Origin: Parietaria judaica
Lineage: Eukaryota; Streptophyta; Magnoliopsida; Rosales; Urticaceae
NCBI GenBank assembly: GCA_954871525.1
Contig: OX940870.1
Coordinates: forward strand, 8,277,501-8,341,500
Reading direction: 5' to 3'
DNA length: 64,000 bases
The translations under genes and the position numbers were made by a program. Shown piece by piece: positions 35,330-47,046 of this stretch. A model generated the notes under the pieces. It was given only the letters and a program-made list of their open reading frames with translations. It searched no databases and had not been told where the DNA came from. The first letter of the stretch is position 1, and each line of letters begins with the position of its first letter.

Positions 35330-37680
35330 TGAAACGTCACTACATCACAGAATTTATTTAGAATTAAGAGCTTTGATTGCAGAATATAACGATGAAGTCG
35401 CTAAAGCTTTATATTAGAAGTCTTCAACAAATTGGTGAGATGGTTCTTCAAAAGTGCAAAAAGAAATCGTGCATGTCATGAGAAATAAAGTGAAGAAGTC
35501 CATTCGCGAACAAATTGGTGATGTTAAATATTGTCTTCAAGAGCATTCTTTGGGTTGATACACGTGAAAAATACAAAGGCAATAAATCTAAGAGGTCGGA
35601 TTTTTTCCTTACTTTCTCAAAATCGTAGAAATGTTATGTTGATCATAGGACAAGGCTACGACGGTGCAAAAAACATGCGAGAGGAATTTAATCGTTTGCA
35701 AATTATAGTGTCTAAAGAATGTCCACAAGTTTAGTTTGTTCATTGCTTTATTATCGTTTGCAATTGGCATTAGTTGCGGCATCTAATGACGTTAAAACTC
35801 TTTGTCGGTTTTATAAACAGTTGAGCTCCATAAACATGTTGCCAATGGTTTAAGTAAGATGAATGACCAATTAAAAATTCTAATGATTCGAATGATAACT
35901 TTTTACTTGGTATTGGTGTGGTTGAAAGAGGTAGTAGCAAAAATCAAACCGGCTCTCTGGAACGAGCATGTGATACTAGTTGGAGTTCCCACTTGAGATC
36001 AGATTATAGTTTGCTCAAGATGTACAGTGTGACATGCAACATTGTGATTAATATTAGCGACAATACATCTCAAGCAATTGAAGCAAATTCAACTTACGAC
36101 GATTTGACTTCGATCAAATTTATCTTTCTCTTGAATGTAATGAAGGCGATATTATAGATTTATGGTACCTTATGTCAAGCGTTGCAAGTTCAAACTCAAG
36201 ATATGTTAAATGCAATGAATCTTGTTTCAGATTCGAAAAAGCTTATGGGGGCGTTTGGTTATGATCTCCGAGACCATATCTGGTTTTGGTTTAAAAAAGT
36301 GTCATATGGTTTCGCAGACCACGTTAGGCTGCCAGTTGTCTCTGTTTTTTGAGACCGGTCTCGCAGACTTCTGAAATTTTAATGAAGGAAAACAAAAAAC
36401 GACTTGAAGTTGTTTTCTCTGTTTGGTCTTCAACTCAATCGTACAAAATAAAACAATAATAATAATTTATTATTACTCTATAATATTATTAAATTATTTA
36501 TAATAAGATATTAACTATGAAATTAACTTATATAATAAATTATTAAAATTGTTTTTATATATAATTATAAATTTTGATGATATTACTATCATATTAACAA
36601 ATATACTTAAATTATGTTTATTATTAAATACTAACTTAATTACAATGATATAAACCCTTGTAACGAAATATTTACAACTTCATATTACATTATCTAAACA
36701 TGTAATTAGAGTCATGAAATATGAATAATTTTTGTATTATAGTAAATATTTTTTAGACATAATATTAATATATATTTTTTAGACATAATATTAATATACA
36801 CTACTTTCAAACAAAACATACTTTCTTTTTAGTAACATAAATTGTGTTTTATTGTATTTTTTTCATTAAAATTCAACCACAGATTACCAAAAGACTAACC
36901 AAACAGTGTTTCAAAAATCAAACTCTCAAACTGGTTTGGTAAACTAAACTCTCAGACTGGTTTCCCAAACCAACTTGCAAAACTGGTTTCCCAAACCAGT
37001 TAACCAAACGTCACCTATGCAACTTTTTTCGAGGTGAAAGATGGGTGTAAATAGTTGAAGATGTTATAAACTTTTTGCGAAAAAGTAAGTATAAAATTTT
37101 CGATTTATCTGCTCCTCGTATTCTTAGAAGAGGAAGACCTTGTCATCAAGAAGAAGAAATTAAGACTGAAAAACAGTAATATAGAGCTATTTTTTTCTAT
37201 GCCGCGAGTGAAATTCAAATGGGTGAAATGGACACTAGATTCAATTAATATGCAGTGCAGTTGATGAGTCTAGTCTTAACTTTAGACCCTAGAGATATGT
37301 GCAAGTCATTTAGACTTGATGATATATGCAAATCACTTTGATGACATGAAATGCTACAATTACGTCCATAGTTTGCGTGTTTTGTGTATGTTCGAGAACA
37401 TAAAAGTTTTAAAGACCTGAAATCACTCTCTGGTCTATGCAATGGATGGTACAAATTGGAAAATCAACATCAAATCCTCTTGTGTATAGATTGGTGACTC
37501 TTATTCTGACACTACTAGTTTCGAGGACATCAACGGGTCATTCTTTCTCAGATATGAATATTATCAAGAATGCACGTCGTAACAAAATGGGAGATGAGTT
37601 TTTGTTTGATAGAAATAAGTTTGTAATTTACTGTCGATTCTATAGTTGACAACTAACATAGCTGAAAGACGTTATCTATT
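35330..37680 (+). pseudogene. hAT transposase pseudogene 2 (DUF4371/hAT dimerisation type), split by a MITE
   Basis: Plus-strand pieces in shifting frames: LRALIAEYNDEVAKAL near 35365, VQKEIVHVMRNKVKKSIREQ near 35455, a frame 35531-35734 with FFGLIHVKNTKAINL and IIGQGYDGAKNMREEFN, then TSWSSHLRSDYSLL at about 35970. DSKKLM at about 36230 is interrupted by the MITE at 36247-37015 and resumes as GERWV...VEDVINFLRK. The C-terminal hAT dimerisation part is at 37490-37640 (VTLILTLLVSRTSTGHSFSD, IIKNARRNKMGDEFL). Stops and frameshifts are frequent. It belongs to a different subgroup from pseudogene 1, since the sequences differ widely. Confidence 0.87.
36247..37015. mobile_element. Tourist-type MITE (769 bp), second copy, TSD TAT
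   Basis: The ends are GGGGGCGTTTGGTTA and TAACCAAACGTCACC. The sequence matches the MITE at 28824-29575 along its length, with substitutions and small indels. TAT lies on both sides (36244-36246 and 37016-37018). The insertion interrupts the hAT relic between DSKKL- and -RGERWV-type codons. Confidence 0.9.
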
Positions 37681-37689
37681 TTGATGTCC

Positions 37690-39703
37690 AGGTTTGTACT
37701 TTTAACTATTACTCGTGTAGTTTTGTTTATTAACTGTTAATTTTTTTTTTCTATTTTGTGTCGCAAATTTAATCAAAAGTCTTTGTTTAAGGAATAGGCG
37801 TCATCAGATCAATGGGCGAATATAAGGCTTATTTTTATTTATATATAGAGTTGGTATCGGAAATGTAAAATTTGAATGTGTATAAACTCTTTTCCATTGA
37901 ATTTGATATTAAAAAAAATTATGGCCTCCTTAATATGAAATTCATAGTTCCGTAACTATTCTGATGATTTCATATTTGGTTTAATTTTGATCAATATCAT
38001 CATTGATTTGTATATTTTGGCTTCATTAATAGTTGTTTTACATGTATCCGAATCATCATGCTGATCAGCCTTCAATGGCCCGTGAAATTTAAACTGAAAA
38101 GAACTTTGATTTCATAGTCAATCCTGAAGTAAGAAACATTAAAATAACAATATTTAACTATATATAGTTTAATTCAGAAATATATATATATACATACATA
38201 CATACATACATACATACATACATACATACATACATACATACATACAGCACGTGCCGTTCTGTAATCTGTATTCTGTATATGACTGAGAAATCAGGAAAAT
38301 AATAGAATGAGAACAGGTCAGTTATATAACACTGTTGTGTCAGCTAAGAAGATGAGATGATATATCAGCAATCGGAGCTAAAGAAGACAATAATAATCAC
38401 GTTGATTTGACTCGTTGGACCTGAAACAAATCAAATAATATAACATCATGGAATTTATAATGTTATTATATATAGTATTTGATTTGTTAATATACGACAA
38501 TTTTATAATTAAATGTGCCGAATTGTATTCTCATTATTCATGATTAGGTTCATGAACTTAGGGCCAAAGTTTAAATTTGCTTAGACGTAAAATTTAGTGA
38601 TAATAATTTATGTTAAAAAAATTAAATCTAAACGTAATTCACTATTATTATTATTATTTGTTGTTGGATTTTTTAGTTCCTGAACCAATTGTAACGACAA
38701 TTATAAATTATGCAGCATTTTTAAAAAATAGCTTTTGCATGTTAAATTAAAATATTCTCAATTTTGGGGCCTTTAATTTTGGGCTCAAAACTAAAACCTT
38801 TATTTGGGCTATAAAATGCGAATCATATTCAACTAGCCCAAGACTCATTTATCGACGTACTTTAAAAAAGCAAAATTTTGGCAGGAAAATTTAGGTATGA
38901 ATATTCACTCATCAGAGCCACCATATTCTCGAAGTAATATTCTGGAATTGGTAGGTCAAAATAAAATTAGGCATTAATTAAGCAGTTCATTGATTTATTT
39001 TTTTATTTTTTTTATGATATCCGAATTTAACCATATATTATTTAATAAGGTTAATGACCGAAAAAAGTTCAACCGCGGTTGATTTTCTCTTTCTATTTTC
39101 ACACTTCTGCTGGGGCTATAAATCAACTTGATCACAATTCACATATTGTGCTCAATTGACTAAAAAAAAGGAAATGAATATCTTTTGTCCACACCGACAA
39201 TCTAGGTTAATATTAATAAAGCAACAACTGAGTATATTATATCATGTTTTTAATATTAAGAAAGCAACTTCGCAATGTTTTCATCTTTTTTTTTTCGGGC
39301 TTAATTTATTAAAGTCCAATGGTCATTGATCATCTTAAGTTAATCACTTGAAAAAGGCCATTATTTTAAATGTATATGTATCATTCACGTGGATTCACAT
39401 GGTCGTCTATAATCTAATTTCTCCAACTAAAGTGTCGTTAATAATTAATTTGAACCAAAAATATGTGACAACCACATCGAATACTTAATGGATGATGAAC
39501 CTAACAGAGTTATATAATGCCAATTAATGATGACAATGCGATTATAGAGAAAGAATATATCCTTAGTCTTTTTTTTTTTTTTTATGTAAACAATAAATAC
39601 CGGTTGTTAAAACTTTAGATTATTAACAATTCACAAATAGAACATTTTGAGTGTTCACCATATGATGCATGTCTAACCAAAATCATGCTATGGTAATTGG
39701 TAA
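37690..39703. other. Intergenic, AT-rich, with (CATA)n at 38192-38246
   Basis: A run of about 13 TACA/CATA tetramers lies at 38192-38246. No gene was seen in the rest. Confidence 0.6.
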
Positions 39704-41212
39704 GAAGGTTTAACTTACCTAATTTATCGATAAATCGTTTGCCGTTATTGTTGACGTAGTTTCGCACGTCAATGGTCGAGTGTATTGTGAATGGGATTTC
39801 GATTCGAATTTGCTATGGTTTTTGTGGATCCTGACCTCCGCGTCGTCAATACTATCAACGATGACGCACGAAAATATTGAGCGAAGAAAATAAATAAGAC
39901 ACCAGAGTTTTTTAGAGAGGTTCGTCCCAATGCGGTAGTTGACTACGCCCTCTGTACGTTTATTGCTTTTTGAAAGATTGATCAATCGGAACCACAAGCC
40001 AATTCCTGATAGATCGAATATGAAAGAAAAACACTCTGAAGATACGAATTCTCATAGACTCTCTTCTCTCAATGGTGGATGCTTGCGTACGTACAAAAGG
40101 GCTGCCTTCTTGCTTTTATAGATGTTGAGCTTCTGCCAGTTGAAGGTGTACGTTGGTAGTGGCTTCGAGTTCGGGCCTTGAATTGTTGCCGAGCTGACAC
40201 GTGGGCCACGTCTTGCGAGATCGTCGTAGTAGTTGACCTTGACTGGTCGTCATGGGGTTTAAATTCAAGTTGTAGCGGTTTTTCTGGTCGGTCTTCGGGA
40301 GTTTGAATTGAGGTGGTTGACCAGGTCTGCTCGTGCTCGAACGTAGGGCTTTCTTCTGCTCGGGGGTTTTATTCAACTTCTGCTCGGATCCCTTTTGAGA
40401 CGATTAGTCCGGGAGGAGCCTTGGGTGTTGGTCTTAACCAAGTGTTGTTTTTGAAGTGACATTTTAAGTTCTTCTCGGATTTTTCCTTTGGAACTCTGTT
40501 CGGACTTCCTTCGAGCTTATTCTGCTCGGTGTTCTTTAGAACGTATTCTGTTCGGGCGACTTTGCCTTCTGGGCTTTATGCTTTGCTCGGGCCCAAACAC
40601 GATCAAGTGATTAGTGGGCCTCTGGGCTTTGTATTTCATAAGCCCAATTTCGTATGAATATTTAAATATACTCACACCTTAGGTCATAGACAATTTAATT
40701 TATAAATATAGTTAATGACCTCACAATTCCAATTTATGGAACGAATTTGCACATCAACATGTATCGACGGATTAATCGATAACTTACCGGATTATCGACA
40801 GAAAACTAATAATACTGTAGTTTACCGATTACCGATACTTTTTGATGATTATCGACAGATTATCGACACTTATAGAGGATTATCGATGAAAATCACTAAA
40901 ATATTTTAAAGAATATATTTACTAAGTTTATAATGTTGATAAAACATTAAAAATGCAAAAAAAAAATCATTTCATACTAAAACATCGGTAAAAAAAAATA
41001 TAGTCTCACTCTCAAATATGTAAATACTCGAATAAAATCATCGAAAAGTGCGAACTTTCTTGAAAAATACCATATTTTTGTTATTTTCAAGATTTTTGTC
41101 GATTTTCGGCAAAAATCATGAAAAAGTACTGGCATGGCCGTCTTACCGAGAACTATCGGCAAGACAGATAATCGAAGATAATCGTGAAAAAGTCGAACCT
41201 CTGTAAGATTAT
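39704..41212. mobile_element. hAT-type MITE relic (family of 52172-53227), interrupted by a solo LTR
   Basis: 39719-39748 reads TTATCGATAAATCGTTTGCCG, matching the start region of the 52172-53227 element. After the LTR the text resumes as TATCGACGGATTAATCG, also found there. The right part (41090-41205) has GATTTTCGGCAAAAATC and ends near TCGAACCTC. Termini are decayed and the 8-bp TSD is not certain. Confidence 0.55.
39749..40759 (-). mobile_element. Solo LTR (family of 6228-7065), inserted in a hAT MITE relic
   Basis: On the minus strand it begins TGTTGATGTGCAAATTCGT (at 40759) and ends ...ACGTCAACA (near 39749), matching both ends of the 6228-7065 LTR. Internal common features include the AAGCCCAA and AAAGCCCA blocks. 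Flanks are GTTAT and TGTAT, and host repeat text reads through on each side, which supports a decayed 5-bp duplication. It is 1,011 bp. Short frames inside are not genes. Confidence 0.82.
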
Positions 41213-41682
41213 ATCCCCGATTTATTAACAATAGAGCTGAAGATCAATACGGATTCACTTTCTTCCTGTCTTTCCAAACTTGAAGATAATCAAGCTTATG
41301 AATCTGGGTGAATCGGAATACGAAATACGAAATACAAAATAAATTATTTCAACCGGGCCTGCCTAACGAATTAGAACGAGGCTCCGACAGGCCACCGTAA
41401 CATATCAGCTTCAAATAACTGATCCCATAGCCATAAGTTTCAGTTAGCTGAAGCTTCTACAACAGTAAAAATGTATATCGTTTTCTATAAACCTTTTCTT
41501 TAGAAGTTTCAGCATTTGTACTTCAAAAAAAAAAAGAAGTTTCAGCATTTGGTCAACAACGCCCGAATGCGTGAAAAGTTTTAAGTTTTACGGATCCAGT
41601 GAATTGATTGATTGACTAGTAGGAATTTCATGATGCTCCTTCCTTAGACAGTAAATTAATATTAAAAATTAAAGTGGAAGCT
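41213..41682. other. Upstream region of the LEA_2 gene
   Basis: A short direct repeat, AGAAGTTTCAGCATTTG, occurs at about 41501 and 41536. Nothing else is evident. Confidence 0.5.
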
Positions 41683-41688
41683 TATATA
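41683..41688 (+). promoter_or_regulatory. Candidate TATA box of the LEA_2 gene
   Basis: TATATA lies about 195 bp before the ATG at 41883. A CT-rich tract at 41844-41858 sits in the predicted leader. Confidence 0.45.
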
Positions 41689-41882
41689 CCCAGCGGTGCC
41701 AGCTGTACAACAATAACATCTGAGTTCACCACCCTTTTGCTTGCTTGCTTAAACCCCCAACCCACGCAGTTTCCTCTTCCTCTTCCAATTCCATATTTAT
41801 TATTTATTTATTTTCTCTCAAAAACTCTCCCAAACAGAGCCCACTCTCTCTCTCTCTCTCAGACTGCAAGGACTCGCCGGAG

Positions 41883-43046
41883 ATGCACGCCAAGACGGAC
41901 TCCGAGGTGACCAGCCTGGCGGCGTCGTCGCCGGGGCGCTCGCCGCCGCGCTCGCGCCAGGTCTACTACGTGCAGTCGCCGTCGCGGGACTCGCACGACG
42001 GCGAGAAGACGGCCACCTCGTTCCACTCCACCCCCGTGCTCAGCCCCGTGGGCTCGCCGCCGCACTCGCACTCCTCCGTCGGCCGCCACTCGCGCGAGTC
42101 CTCCTCCACGCGCTTCTCCGGCTCGCTCAAGCCCGGCTCGCGCAAGATCTCGCCCAACGACTCCTCGTGCGGCGGCGCCGCCGGCGCCGGCGCCGGCAAG
42201 GGCGACAAGCCGTGGAAGGAGTGCACCGTCATCGAAGAAGAAGGCCTCCTGGAGTCGGAGGACCGCGACAGGGCGATTCCGCGGCGGTACTACGTGCTCG
42301 CCTTCGTCCTCGGCTTCTTCCTCTTGTTCTCGCTCTTCTCGCTCATCCTGTGGGGAGCCAGTAAGCCTATGAAGCCCAAGGTCACCCTCAAGGTTTGATC
42401 CACATTCCTTCTCTCTTGATCTCGATCTCTGTACAGTCTCTCAGAGTTTGACGATCGGATTTGCTTTGTTCTTCTTCAGAGCATAAAGTTCGATCAGTTC
42501 AAGATCCAAGCCGGCTCCGACGGCACCGGAGTGGCCACGGACATGATCTCGCTGAATTCGACTCTGAAAATGACGTTTCGGAACACGGGGACGTTTTTCG
42601 GAGTTCACGTCACGTCAACGCCGATCGATCTGTCTTATTCAGAGATCACTGTGGCTTCTGGATCTGTAAGTCCTTCAATCATTGCTCACATTGTTGATTG
42701 TTCGATTGATTCGAGAGATGTCTCAGTCTGATCATGGAGAGTTTTGTGTGATGGTCAGATGAAGAAGTTCTATCAGTCGAGGAAGAGCCAGAGGTCTCTG
42801 AGCATATCGGTGAGCGGGAACAAGATCCCTCTGTACGGAAGCGGAGCGGGGCTGAGCAGCTCGACGGGGACGACGACGCTGCCGGTGACGTTGAAGCTGA
42901 GCTTCGTGGTGAAGTCCAGGGCTTACGTACTGGGGAAATTGGTGAAGCCCAAGTTCTACCGGCGAGTCAACTGTTCCGTCAACTACAACCCCAAGAAGCC
43001 CAATCTCGCCATTGCTCTCAAAAAAGCTTGCAAATACGAGTCATGA
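41883..43046 (+). CDS. LEA_2-domain single-pass membrane protein (At1g45688-like)
   Basis: Exons 41883-42392, 42480-42665 and 42759-43046 join in phase with GT-AG introns and give 327 aa. An in-frame upstream frame opens at 41745, but the conserved family start MHAKTDSEVTSLAAS fixes the ATG at 41883. The N-terminus is Ser/Pro-rich and includes VYYVQSPSRDSHDGEK, SPVGSPPHSHSS and SGSLKPGSRK. One membrane span lies at about 137-157 (YYVLAFVLGFFLLFSLFSLI). The C-terminal part is an LEA_2 / NHL-like beta domain (about 171-320) with RNTGTFFGVHVTSTPIDLSY and KKFYQSRKSQRS. Exon 1 is very GC-rich at third codon positions, which also creates spurious antisense frames. Relatives are plasma-membrane proteins of unclear function. 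No enzyme activity is suggested. Confidence 0.93.
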
Positions 43047-43565
43047 TACGAACTCAAAGTCGTTGAATTTTGGAAGGAAAAAAAAAGATATATATATATT
43101 TTAATTGATTAATTGTCGGGACAGCTCAGGGAATGAGCAACGCGGTTTTACACTTTCGAACATGGCTGTGTGGGAGTGACGACACCACCTTCCATTCTTC
43201 GTGTTTTTTTTTTCTTCTTCTATTTCTTTTTAATTTAATGTAAAATTAAGAGTAATACATTATTTGTTTATTCTCGGTGATGAGGTGCGATTTGTCATTG
43301 AGGCCAAACATTGATAATAATAATACACATATTAATCATGTATTAGAAGTTATGTTCATATTACCGATTGTGTTTGAAGGCATCAACGTGCAAGTCAATT
43401 TGGTTTGCACTTCGGGAGGGCTTTCAAAAGCGCGAGACACAGAATATATTTAGCTCGGGTTATAGAGCTCGATTTTAATTCGGGCCGGCCGGCCGGCTAG
43501 ATCCCAATTCCAATTTGGGTAGTCTGTCCCGTCCCGCCTGAATTACATTTAAAAGAACTGTCTAA
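43047..43565. other. 3' flank of the LEA_2 gene
   Basis: Probable 3' UTR with an AT run at about 43090. A GC-rich stretch with GGCCGGCCGGCCGG at about 43482 resembles the GC-rich repeats near 13.2 kb. Confidence 0.45.
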
Positions 43566-43580
43566 AGGAAAGGTCGAACC

Positions 43581-43723
43581 TTTGACTTTTGGTTTAATCT
43601 TGTAAACCCCATGGATAGTTTGTCAACAGAGTTTTCTTTTGCTATAAGTGAGGGTTGTATTAATAAATTTGAGACGGAATCACAATACTCGTGATTTTTG
43701 GCTATTGAAAGAAATAAAAAAGG
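43581..43723 (+). mobile_element. Very short 5'-truncated LINE insertion with 15-bp TSD
   Basis: AGGAAAGGTCGAACC occurs exactly at 43566-43580 and 43724-43738. The 143-bp insert matches the LINE 3' UTRs at about 19600 and 27350 (CATAAGTGA, then TTAATAAATTT, then a TATTG-type end) and finishes with an A-rich tail. Confidence 0.85.
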
Positions 43724-43738
43724 AGGAAAGGTCGAACC

Positions 43739-45073
43739 GGGTCGGATTTGAAGCAATCCGAATCTCAAGCTCCAATCATTTCATACGGACTACGAACTTT
43801 TTTTTGTTGAAAAGAAGGCTTAGATATATTTGATGCTGAAAAAATGTTGTGATCTAAATAATGAGTATGGTTTTCATAGTGGACCATGAAAATGTGCAGC
43901 GAATTTATAATACAAAGGAAGGCCATAAATGATGAGGAAAAGGTACGAGAAATGACCCGTGGCACGTCCCAATCCCGGCCATATCTTGCTCTTGAAGCAT
44001 CTTGTTCGACATGTCTTATTCCTTGCCCATGTTGTGCTCGCATCGCATGTGCATGTATAAAAATAATGACCGATTTTCAATATAAAATTTATTTGATGGG
44101 AGTTAGCAGACAAAGACTATGATTTTGTTCCGGTGCGTTTGCAAAATAATAATGATGATAAGAAAAGAAGAAGAATAAAGGAATGCTCTGGAACAAGCTG
44201 ATTGAATGTCCAAACTTACCATGTGGCCTCTACTATTTTTGGACGAGCTAATTTTCCTATCAAAAAATGAATTCGCAATTGAATTATCCCAGTTTTCATC
44301 TTTCAAGGATAATTTTTTTTAGTCATTTTTGCCGTTTTGAAAATTATATTTCAGACATGTGAAATCTGTATGTAAAAACTGTATGATCTTGATATATCGA
44401 GAAGAGCTCGGCATAACTTAAGAAATGCATCAAATAAGTTAATGAATTTTAGTATTTTACTTTGAACCCGTCGTTTTAAAATGTGATCCCAAATTCAGAC
44501 GAGTGGATAGGGGCTGCCCGATCCGATTGCTCATGTGCTCACATCAATTAGGTTGCTTAAACCTGTAAATGTGGGATGAAATCCAGTATCCGGTAATGGT
44601 TTCATTTTTTCAGAATAAAACCTTAAACAAAATTTGATGGTTCCGGATTTTATCTTTAACTTAGTATCCGGTTCCGGTTTCATACCGTATTTTTTATGAG
44701 TTCTTAAAATTGATCAGTCAAGGACTAAAAATATCAAATGGAACCAGAATTTCTAGTTCTGGATTTTTTTTTCCCGGATTTTACGTGGAAATCGCAAGTT
44801 CCGGCTTCCGGGTACTGTATTTACAGGGTTAGGGCTGCCTAGCAAAAGAAACTAGTATGGGTCATAAATTCTGTATGAGCCCAAATAAGTATTGGGGTTT
44901 CAAAATGGGCCTTGTTCTTGGCTTAAGCGAAATCCATAAAGTTGCTGAATTACGAAATTACCCTAAAATTCGAGGGGTAGAAATGGGAGAAAAAGAAACG
45001 TTGCTCTTCAAACGACAAGAACAGAAGAGCGAATTAGGCTTCCAGTTCTGGAGTTCATCGACTCTCCAAAATC
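43739..45073. other. Intergenic with TTCCGG-rich repeat (about 44500-44840)
   Basis: Multiple GGTTCCGG / TCCGGTTCC words lie between GGGGCTGCCC at about 44510 and GTTAGGGCTGCC at about 44830. They suggest a decayed non-autonomous DNA element, but no clean TIR was found. The ORF 44857-45204 overlaps the first exon of the next gene in another frame and is not credible. Confidence 0.4.
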
Positions 45074-46870
45074 ATGGCTTTTCCGCAGCACCATTTCCAG
45101 CAACAATTCCAAGCTCAACAGCAGCAGCCCAAATCTTTGAGGTATTTCCCTTTGCACCCCAAAATTTAAAAAACTTTTCATTTCTGCAACTACACTGTAT
45201 GTGATCCGATTTTTTTTTTTTTTTTTCATCTAGAACTTTGTACACGATCGACGGTCAGATATCTCCGGCGGAAAATTACTTCGATCCGGCGAATGTACCA
45301 GAACTCTCCGAGCGCCCTCCGTATGTCCCGCCATGTAATTTCTCTCTCATCGTCTTTCCCTGATTTGGTTCTAGGGTTTTCTTTTCATCTTCTAGCTTTG
45401 TTTGATGACCTAGAAATTCAGTATAAAATGGCGAGCAATGAAGGGGTTTACACTGGCTTGAATGCTGTGATTCATATTTTCGTGTGGTTGTGTGTGTCGT
45501 TATATATAGTTCATGTGGTTGGGTTAGCGCCCGGTCCCGTTGCTGCGGCGGATTGCAGCGACGTGGGGGCGGACTTGCAGTGGAATTACGGGAGTGTGGA
45601 GCCGAAGAAGAAGAGATGCAAGGAGCAGGAATTCATGGAGAACAACTCGCAGATGTCGTCTATCGATTTCTTGCCGCCACGGTCAGTCTCCACCGGACTG
45701 GGCTTGTCGCTCGACAACACCCGCGTTGCTTCCACAGGGGATTCGGTGTTGATGCCTCTCCTCGGCGACGACATCGAGCAGGAGCTACAGCAGCAGGACT
45801 CTGAGATTGATAGATTCCTCAAACTTCAGGTACCGTCTTCTGGCTCTGTCAACTCGTTTTCTTTTCGTTGGTTTTGCATTTTCGTAAGTTTAATTTGAAC
45901 AAATTGATTCTTTGTTTGTAACTATCTGCTTTCCAAGTTTCATCCTTGTATCAAATTATTAAATTTGTTAACTTTTTTTTTCTCTGTTCTTTTCTTTCAA
46001 GTTGTCCTCTTAACTTTGTAAATGAAACCAGTTTACGCTATATACGTTTTATATCTAAATGGTTTCCTTTAGTTTTAAAGATAAAATCGTTATCTATTTA
46101 TTCTCTCACCAAACCAGGATGCGGCCCGGTTTTGGAAGACATGTTTACTGGGACCGGACCAAAAACTAGCTAAAAGCCCAGTTCCCGGTCCTCGTCTCAC
46201 CCAGCGTTTTGGAGTATTATCAGATAGCATATCTGTTTAATTCATCAATTAACAGGGACCGTCATATATATCTACTAGACTACTACAACGTTTGCGTTCC
46301 TCTAACTCATGAACTTCTTTTGTGACTAATTTGACCGTTGTTTATGCCTCATCTCAGGGCGAGAGATTGCGGCAGAACATTCTGGAGAAAGTCCAAGCTA
46401 CCCAGCTCCAAACCCTCTCGATCGTAGAAGACAAAGTCCTTGCCCAGCTGCGGCAGAAGCAGATGGAGATGGAGAGCATCAACCGGAAGAACGCGGAGCT
46501 GGAGCAGCGCATGCAGGAGCTGAGCGTGGAGGCAGGCACGTGGCAGCAGCGCGCCAAGCACAACGAGCACATGATCTCCGCCCTCAGGTTCAAAATCCAA
46601 CACGTGACCCGGGACAGCAACAACAACTACAACAAGGAGGGGTGCGGGGACAGCGAGGTGGACGACACGGCCTCGTGCTGCGTGGACCTGCAGCTGGCGA
46701 GCCGGGACATGAAGGAGATGATGACGTGCAAGGCGTGCCGGGTGAACGAGGTGTGCATGCTGTTGCTGCCGTGCAAGCACCTGTGTCTGTGTAGAGAGTG
46801 CGAGGCCAGGCTTAGGTATTGCCCGCTCTGTCAGTCCTCCAAGTTCATTGGCATGGAAGTGTATATGTGA
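45074..46870 (+). CDS. BOI/BRG-like RING-type E3 ubiquitin ligase
   Basis: Exons 45074-45141, 45234-45334, 45510-45829 and 46358-46870 join in phase with GT-AG introns and give 333 aa. The N-terminus is Gln-rich (MAFPQHHFQQQFQAQQQQ), followed by TLYTIDGQISPAENYFDP. A long coiled coil covers about 164-245 (GERLRQNILEKVQATQLQTL onward), the dimerisation and WRD-type region of this family. The C-terminal RING is C3HC4: Cys287, Cys290, Cys302, His304, Cys308, Cys311, Cys318, Cys321. The protein ends FIGMEVYM. BOI-group ligases attach ubiquitin to target proteins and act in defence, cell-death control and gibberellin responses. The precise orthologue is not decided here. The third intron (46-bp exon boundary to 46357) is the longest, at about 530 bp. 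Confidence 0.94.
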
Positions 46871-46946
46871 ATATGACGTGTAATATATGTGGAGATTCTC
46901 ACTTTCAAACTCATCAATCCTTATAATAATACCCCACCTTTTGTTC

Positions 46947-47046
46947 AAACTGACCCCAATTAACCAAGACCATTTGTTTTATTATTATTACTAGAACAAA
47001 ACTGACCCCAATTAACCAAGACCATTTGTTTTATTATTATTACTAG
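46947..47046 (+). repeat. 48-bp tandem duplication just 3' of the BOI-like gene
   Basis: Copies lie at 46947-46994 and 46999-47046. Both read AAACTGACCCCAATTAACCA, then AGACCATTTGTTTTATTATT, then ATTACTAG, and appear identical. Confidence 0.93.

Noticed and set aside
41745..41882. In-frame N-terminal extension of the LEA_2 gene
   Set aside because: The extension is low-complexity Ser/Leu, and the conserved family start is the ATG at 41883.
45293..45898. Open frame of 201 aa over the BOI-like gene
   Set aside because: It reads through introns 2 and 3. The spliced model matches the family better.
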